A stretch of 9,192 nucleotides of DNA, taken from contig JAJZQA010000079.1 in NCBI GenBank assembly GCA_021810985.1, forward strand, positions 1-9,192, written 5' to 3'. Position numbers and translations under genes: made by a program. Shown one piece after another: positions 5,788 to 9,192 of the stretch. Source of the stretch: Deltaproteobacteria bacterium. Lineage in GTDB: Bacteria; Desulfobacterota; Desulfuromonadia; Geobacterales; Geobacteraceae. Every line of letters starts with the position of its first letter. Position 1 is the stretch's first letter. The notes beneath the pieces are model-generated. The model made no database searches and was not told the DNA's origin. It was given only the letters and a program-made list of their open reading frames with translations.

Positions 5788-6887
5788 AGTCCTTCATCGA
5801 TCCAGCCCCCGCCGAGAACCCGGTTTTCATCATAGAAAACAACCGCCTGGCCCGGGGTTACCGATTTTTCCTTTTCCGTAAAAAGTACCTCGACCCGGTT
5901 GTCCGGCAAGGGCATGACACGACAGGGTACCGCCTGGTGACGATAGCGAATCCGGCAGCTGGTGGTAAATTCTCCGGCCGGTGTTGGCATCAGCCAATTG
6001 ATGTGGGAGGCTCTCAGCCCGTATTTATAGAGTGCGTCCTGGGGGCCGACAATAACTTCGTGGCGTTTCGCATCGACACCGAGGACATAGAGAGGTTCTT
6101 TCCAGGCGATGCCCAGCCCTCTGCGCTGCCCGACCGTGTAGCGGTAGGTCCCCTGGTGGTGACCGAGTATGTTTCCCTGCTGATCGATGATGGTGCCGGA
6201 AAGGTTTTGGGCATCCTTTTCCGCTTCCAGAAATCGTACATAGTTGTCATCGGGAATAAAACAGATTTCCTGGCTTTCGCCCTTTTCGGCAACACGGAGT
6301 TCAAAACGTGCCGCCAGGGCACGAACCTCCTGTTTGGTGATCCCGCCAAGGGGAAACAGACTTCTTGCCAGCTGCTCCTGGGAGAGGGCAAAGAGGAAAT
6401 AGGATTGGTCTTTTTTCGGGTCGAGGCCTTTCAGCAGGTGGAAAAAACCATCGGCGCCTTTTTCCACTTGAGCATAGTGGCCGGTTGCCAGAAAATCGGC
6501 GCCCAATTCCCGGGCTTTTTCCAGGAGCAGGCCGAATTTGACCAGCTCATTGCAGCGGACACAGGGGTTTGGCGTCCGGCCGTGAGAATATTCACTGATA
6601 AAATCGCTGATGACAAGACGCCGGAATTCATCCTCGAAATTGACCACATAAAAGGGCATGTCGAGCTGGTCGGCAATGCGGCCGGCATCGCGCACATCGT
6701 CCGGCGAGCAGCAGCTGGCTTCCGCGGATTCTTCCGCTGCACCGCAGGTGGACGGGTCCCAGACCCGCATGGTAATGCCGATCACGTCGTGCCCCTGTTC
6801 CTTCAAAAGAGCCGCGGTAACCGAGGAATCAACCCCGCCGCTCATGGCGACGGCAATCCGTTTCGGCTGGTTCGTTTTTTTTATCAT
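5784..6887 (-). CDS. mnmA: tRNA-specific 2-thiouridylase MnmA
   Basis: MnmA adenylates U34 of tRNA-Glu, -Gln and -Lys and adds sulfur to form s2U34. The product is 367 residues from this start. It has the PP-loop SGGVDSS at 16-22, TPNPCVRCNELVKFG around 105-119 with C109 and C112, ATGHYAQV near 134-141, and GESQEICFIPDDNYV with C209. C112 aligns with E. coli C102 and C209 with E. coli C199. E. coli has Asp where this protein has C109, so this is the CxxC-plus-Cys type linked to Fe-S-dependent thiolation. Extra cysteines lie at 48, 59 and 60, before DDVRDAGRIADQL. The start is uncertain: ATG 6887 gives the typical short N-terminus, while ATG 6902 adds five residues and overlaps cysE. Neither has a good ribosome binding site, so coupling to cysE is likely. 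It overlaps mtaB by 4 bases. Confidence 0.95.
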   Translation of the reverse strand: MIKKTNQPKRIAVAMSGGVDSSVTAALLKEQGHDVIGITMRVWDPSTCGAAEESAEASCCSPDDVRDAGRIADQLDMPFYVVNFEDEFRRLVISDFISEYSHGRTPNPCVRCNELVKFGLLLEKARELGADFLATGHYAQVEKGADGFFHLLKGLDPKKDQSYFLFALSQEQLARSLFPLGGITKQEVRALAARFELRVAEKGESQEICFIPDDNYVRFLEAEKDAQNLSGTIIDQQGNILGHHQGTYRYTVGQRRGLGIAWKEPLYVLGVDAKRHEVIVGPQDALYKYGLRASHINWLMPTPAGEFTTSCRIRYRHQAVPCRVMPLPDNRVEVLFTEKEKSVTPGQAVVFYDENRVLGGGWIDEGL

Positions 6888-6894
6888 TTCACTA

Positions 6895-7566
6895 CTACCC
6901 ATTCAGCCGCCGTTTCAGGGCCTCATGGTCCTGGGCAAGCTCGCTGTATTTCCGCTCAAGTTCCCTGATCTGATCGAAGAGGCAGGCGATCGCCTTCGCT
7001 TCCGGATCGGGAAGTTTGCCATGCTCCAGGTCGGTCTTTTCCGCGCGAGCTTCGGCGGCCATGACCATCCTGCCCGGAACGCCGACCACCGTCGAATTGG
7101 GAGGGACCTCTTTTATCACCACCGAATTGGAACCGATCCTGCTGCCTTTGCCGACGGTAAACGGGCCGAGTACCTTTGCTCCCGAACCGATGACGACGTT
7201 TTCGTCAATGGTCGGGTGGCGCTTGACACGCTCAAGGCTTACGCCGCCGAGGGTTACGCCATGGTAGAGCGTCACGTTGTCGCCGATTTCCGCGGTTTCG
7301 CCGATCACGACCCCCATGCCATGGTCGATGAAAACACCTTTGCCAATGGTCGCGCCCGGATGGATTTCGATCCCGGTCAGAAAGCGCGCCAGGTGAGATA
7401 CAAACCGGCCGAGGAAGTACGCCTTATGGCTCCACAGCCAGTGGGAAATCCGGTGCAGCCAGACGGCATGCAGGCCGGGATAGCAACAGATCACTTCAAG
7501 AATGCTTCGTGCCGCCGGATCCCTTTCGAAAACTACGTGAACGTCCTCCCGCATCCTTTTAAACAT
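6895..7566 (-). CDS. cysE: serine O-acetyltransferase CysE
   Basis: CysE transfers acetyl from acetyl-CoA to L-serine, making O-acetylserine for cysteine synthase; it is usually the feedback-controlled entry step of cysteine synthesis. The product has 223 residues, the short form found in Bacillus and many anaerobes rather than the 273-residue E. coli form. A helical N-terminal part (1-65; FERDPAARSILEVICCYPGLHAVWLHRISHWLW) precedes a left-handed beta-helix of hexapeptide repeats (about 66-165; IHPGATIGKGVFIDHGMGVVIGETAEIG). The DH pair is at 81-82 and the RHP histidine at 117. The C-terminus (195-221) is a predicted coiled coil. ATG 7566 was chosen because AAAGGGG lies 5 bases upstream; an upstream ATG at 7593 would add nine residues. 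The stop TAG is followed in frame by TAG and TGA. It leads the operon with mnmA and mtaB and lies behind the IscR-like operator. Confidence 0.95.
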   Translation of the reverse strand: MFKRMREDVHVVFERDPAARSILEVICCYPGLHAVWLHRISHWLWSHKAYFLGRFVSHLARFLTGIEIHPGATIGKGVFIDHGMGVVIGETAEIGDNVTLYHGVTLGGVSLERVKRHPTIDENVVIGSGAKVLGPFTVGKGSRIGSNSVVIKEVPPNSTVVGVPGRMVMAAEARAEKTDLEHGKLPDPEAKAIACLFDQIRELERKYSELAQDHEALKRRLNG

Positions 7567-7614
7567 GTAAGCCCCTTTGTTGACCACATACATGGTAAGA
7601 ATCTTTTTTTTTAC

Positions 7615-7643
7615 CGAATATCATACCCGATAAAATTTGTCAA
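7615..7643 (-). promoter_or_regulatory. promoter of the cysE-mnmA-mtaB operon
   Basis: On the minus strand TTGACA (7638-7643), a perfect -35 box, is followed after 17 bases by TATTCG (7615-7620), which is preceded by TG one base upstream, an extended -10. A competing -10, TATGAT (7620-7625), matches 5 of 6 but lacks a -35 at proper spacing. Either choice puts the start about 40-50 bases before ATG 7566. A run of nine T (7604-7612 on the plus strand) lies in the leader. Confidence 0.55.
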
Positions 7644-7647
7644 TTAT
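7623..7647 (-). promoter_or_regulatory. IscR type 1-like operator overlapping the cysE promoter
   Basis: On the minus strand this 25-base stretch begins ATAATTGACA and ends ATCGGGTAT. Set against the E. coli IscR type 1 consensus as I recall it (ATA-SYYGAC-T-RWWWY-A-GTC-RRS-TAT), it has the same 25-base length and agrees at 21 positions; the differences are at 4, 10, 16 and 17. It covers the whole -35 and most of the spacer, so a bound [2Fe-2S]-IscR-type Rrf2 regulator would block RNA polymerase. No iscR gene lies in the window, so the regulator is inferred. Confidence 0.5.
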
Positions 7648-7768
7648 TCCGCCGGTAACAATGGAAATACAGAAGAGGAATTGCAGTACTGCCATTGTGC
7701 ACCATGTTTCCCGAAAATGAGAGACTGGACACGGGAGTAGGGATGACAGTTGCCGTCAGGAAGGGGGG

Positions 7769-7799
7769 GCGGGGGAGTAAAGTCTTCCCCCGCGGGGGA
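7769..7799. terminator. GC-rich palindrome cluster downstream of the DUF1450-like gene
   Basis: GCGGGGGA (7769-7776) pairs with TCCCCCGC (7786-7793) across a nine-base loop. TCCCCCGCGGGGGA (7786-7799) is also a perfect 14-base palindrome, so two stems are mutually exclusive. It begins about 45 bases after the stop of the minus-strand ferritin/DUF1450 unit, a sensible place for a transcript end, but no T-run follows. The rest of the gap (7648-7768) holds only the 10-base palindrome GCAGTACTGC (7683-7692) inside a CAATGG/CCATTG pair (7659-7664, 7692-7697); I see no gene there. Confidence 0.4.
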
Positions 7800-7843
7800 G
7801 TGTAGCAGAAATCCGGGAGCCGAGAGGAGGAGCTTTCGTCAGA

Positions 7844-8059
7844 TTACTCTTTGATCGCCTTGGTTATCTTCTTGACAAGTTCGTCAACCTCATTTGCAAT
7901 GACTTTTTTCCCGTCTACCCGGGCAATCCTGGTTTTTGAGCAGTCATCGCACAGGTCGATGCACTTCTTGATCTTGAGATCCAGTTCCGGGACTTCTTCC
8001 TCAAGTCGCTTGGCGACTTTGGCTCTGCCCTTGTTTTTATCGCAGAGTCGTACCTTCAT
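7844..8059 (-). CDS. DUF1450-like small four-cysteine protein (71 aa)
   Basis: The product resembles DUF1450 (YuzB-type) proteins: a short N-terminal strand with a Cys (MKVRLC, C6), a helix, then a strand and a Cys cluster CIDLCDDC (C33, C37, C40), followed by a beta-turn (RVDGKKVIANEVDELV) and a final helix. The fold is expected to be a small thioredoxin-like domain, and four conserved cysteines could bind an iron-sulfur cluster or another metal. The family's function is not established. It is Lys-rich, with no signal peptide or membrane segment. ATG 8059 was chosen for its fit to the family length and AAAGGA upstream; the frame extends upstream, but those residues overlap the ferritin gene and look noncoding. 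It starts 31 bases after the ferritin stop in the same direction, so the two are probably co-transcribed, suggesting a role in iron handling. Confidence 0.8.
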   Translation of the reverse strand: MKVRLCDKNKGRAKVAKRLEEEVPELDLKIKKCIDLCDDCSKTRIARVDGKKVIANEVDELVKKITKAIKE

Positions 8060-8090
8060 CTGAAAATCCTTTCGCGCAAGGACCCAAAAC

Positions 8091-8606
8091 TTATGCCGCG
8101 GTGGTTGCGGGGGGCGTGAAGACGCGGGCCGCCATGTCCCTGTCAATCATCATCAGGCCCTGCGGGCTGTCGCCAATCAGTTTCAGTTTGGCGATGATAT
8201 CGTTGTCATTACCTTCTTCCTCAATCTGCTCGGTCACAAACCATTGGAGGAAGATCTGGGTGGCATGATCTTTCTCCTTGATGGCCAGATCCATCAGTTC
8301 GTTGATGCAATTGGTGATGAACTGCTCATGCTTCAGGGTCTGCTCGAACATGGATAGCAGGGTTCCGAATTCAGCCGGGGGCGCGGCAATCGCCGCGAGT
8401 TGGGCATGGTTTCCCTGGCTGTTGACATAGTCATAGATTTTCATGGCATGGACCATTTCCTCCTGGTATTGCACCATGAACCAGTTTGCCGCACCCTTCA
8501 ATCCGATGTAGTTGGTGTAGGATGACATGGAGAGATAGAGGTATGCGGAATAGATTTCATTGTTGACTTGTTTGTTCAGTGCCTGGACCATCTTTTTGCT
8601 GATCAT
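8091..8606 (-). CDS. ftnA: bacterial non-haem ferritin
   Basis: Ferritin stores iron: 24 subunits form a shell that oxidises Fe(II) at dinuclear centres and holds it as a ferric mineral in the cytoplasm. The product has 171 residues, typical for FtnA, and a four-helix-bundle pattern. Ferroxidase residues match E. coli FtnA by position: E17, E50, H53, E94 and Q127, with E126/E129/E130 fitting the third iron site; Y24 is also present. There is no Met ligand or C-terminal Cys cluster, so it is not a bacterioferritin. The last ten residues are Pro/Ala/Thr-rich. ATG 8606 has AGGAGG 9 bases upstream, an excellent ribosome binding site. A good promoter (8663-8691) and a repeat-bearing leader precede it. 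It is followed by the DUF1450-like gene. Confidence 0.96.
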   Translation of the reverse strand: MISKKMVQALNKQVNNEIYSAYLYLSMSSYTNYIGLKGAANWFMVQYQEEMVHAMKIYDYVNSQGNHAQLAAIAAPPAEFGTLLSMFEQTLKHEQFITNCINELMDLAIKEKDHATQIFLQWFVTEQIEEEGNDNDIIAKLKLIGDSPQGLMMIDRDMAARVFTPPATTAA

Positions 8607-8617
8607 GTATTGGCTCC

Positions 8618-8656
8618 TCCTGACTGTTTTTTCCTGATTCCTGAATTTTTTCCTGA
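8618..8656 (-). repeat. four TCAGGA copies in the ferritin leader
   Basis: On the minus strand TCAGGA occurs at 8651-8656, 8639-8644, 8632-8637 and 8618-8623, separated by A-rich spacers, between the promoter and the ferritin start. The last copy is part of the real Shine-Dalgarno; the others are partial matches to it (AGGA). They could be decoy or standby ribosome sites, protein- or sRNA-binding sites, or chance. Confidence 0.45.
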
Positions 8657-8662
8657 AAGATA

Positions 8663-8691
8663 AGTATAGCTGGAAAACCTGGCCATGCCAC
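8663..8691 (-). promoter_or_regulatory. ferritin promoter
   Basis: On the minus strand GTGGCA (8686-8691; 4 of 6) and TATACT (8663-8668; 5 of 6) are 17 bases apart. The start site would lie near 8656, giving a leader of about 50 bases. The -35 overlaps the 8-base palindrome CACTAGTG (8689-8696). I see no convincing Fur box. Confidence 0.5.
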
Positions 8692-8713
8692 TAGTGCAAC
8701 AGGTTTTTCCGGT

Positions 8714-9192
8714 TCAGCGGCCGGTCATGGCCTTCTCCGCCTCCAGAAGAACTCTCCAGAGGTCGTTACTGCCGCCCAGGCCGAGTTTGATCAGGTACGC
8801 CGCGATGCTCATGTTTGCCCGGGCGCGGAACAACTCCACCTGGCGGAGAAAATCGTTTCCGCAGTTTCCGCAGGCCTCCCGGTAGGCTGTGAGAAAGACC
8901 GTTTCGGGGAAGTCCCGGATGATGTCTTCACGGTGAAAAAACTGGTTCCGGAACTGGGCCAGGAAACAGCCCACATCAAAAGCTGCCGGGAGGCGTAATG
9001 AGCTTTCGAAATCTATCGCAGCGACGAAAAGGGTCTCGCGGTTTTCCTGAACGTCCTGACCGATCAGGATGTTTTTCGGGTGAAAGTCGCCGTGTCCTTG
9101 GACAAGTTCTTCGGGATGGTCCGCGTAGCGGCGCACTTCTTCCCGTGCAATGGTGGTGAGTATTTCTTCCGCTCTTCGGGCATGGGGGTGAT
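8714..9192 (-). CDS. aminoglycoside phosphotransferase-family kinase, C-terminal part (partial)
   Basis: The frame is open through the right edge of the window, so only the last 158 residues are seen and the start is missing. It carries the catalytic loop QGHGDFHPKNILIG, with the HGDxHxxN signature (catalytic Asp and metal-binding Asn), and 20-odd residues later AIDFESSLRLPAAFDVGCFLAQF, the DFE metal-binding motif (DFG equivalent) and following helix of the APH/choline-kinase fold. The C-terminal helical part contains CGNCGNDF and GLGGSNDLWRVLLEAEKAM. The family phosphorylates small molecules with ATP and includes drug-resistance enzymes as well as sugar, choline and homoserine kinases, so the substrate cannot be assigned and resistance should not be assumed. 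It is cytoplasmic. It lies upstream of ferritin, but the ferritin promoter separates them. Confidence 0.85.
   Translation of the reverse strand, partial: HPHARRAEEILTTIAREEVRRYADHPEELVQGHGDFHPKNILIGQDVQENRETLFVAAIDFESSLRLPAAFDVGCFLAQFRNQFFHREDIIRDFPETVFLTAYREACGNCGNDFLRQVELFRARANMSIAAYLIKLGLGGSNDLWRVLLEAEKAMTGR

Noticed and set aside
5937..6968. A 343-codon plus-strand open frame opposite mnmA and the end of cysE
   Set aside because: Antisense shadow of two well-supported genes; no ribosome binding site or motif.
6658..7740. A 360-codon plus-strand open frame opposite cysE and its promoter
   Set aside because: It crosses the cysE start and the operator and has no recognisable domains.
8689..8696. 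The palindrome CACTAGTG as an operator for ferritin
   Set aside because: Eight bases is too short to separate from chance and it matches no regulator motif I can name; noted only as overlapping the -35.
8714..9192. An antibiotic resistance gene (aminoglycoside phosphotransferase)
   Set aside because: Only fold-level motifs are visible and the N-terminal half is missing. The family is broad and the context is housekeeping, so resistance is not supported.

Overview
The window looks like chromosomal backbone DNA from a Gram-negative anaerobe, most likely a deltaproteobacterium of the Desulfuromonas/Geobacter type. That placement is inferred from protein character, moderately GC-rich coding DNA, a short-form CysE next to MnmA and MtaB, and AT-rich, repeat-bearing intergenic gaps. 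No transposase, integrase, phage gene, CRISPR array, tRNA or rRNA was found. Most genes read on the minus strand.

Left part (1-3300): the first 32 codons of a probable secreted protein (minus strand, running off the left edge) follow a structured leader and a promoter-like region containing an AT-rich inverted repeat. A weak 48-codon Cys-containing ORF lies on the plus strand. Then come a small three-CxxC zinc-ribbon protein of unknown role and full-length priA, the replication restart helicase, both on the minus strand.

Middle (3300-7650): a compact sulfur/tRNA block. ttcA (plus strand; s2C32) has a long leader containing a terminator-like hairpin and is preceded by a palindromic repeat element. 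It converges, across two GC-rich hairpins, on the minus-strand operon cysE-mnmA-mtaB (O-acetylserine for cysteine; s2U34; ms2t6A37). All three tRNA enzymes carry cysteine sets expected for Fe-S clusters. The operon promoter overlaps a 25-bp sequence that closely matches the E. coli IscR type 1 operator (21 of 25 positions by eye). The block therefore links cysteine supply, Fe-S status and sulfur modification of anticodon-loop positions 32, 34 and 37.

Right part (7650-9192): a palindrome-rich gap, then a likely two-gene minus-strand iron unit of ferritin followed by a four-Cys DUF1450-like small protein. Ferritin has its own good promoter and an unusual leader with four TCAGGA copies. The window ends inside the C-terminal half of an aminoglycoside-phosphotransferase-fold kinase (minus strand).

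The most noteworthy signals are the IscR-like operator on cysE-mnmA-mtaB, the CxxC-type MnmA, the ferritin/DUF1450 pair, and the leader structures before ttcA and before the partial secreted protein. No wholly new multi-gene system is evident.
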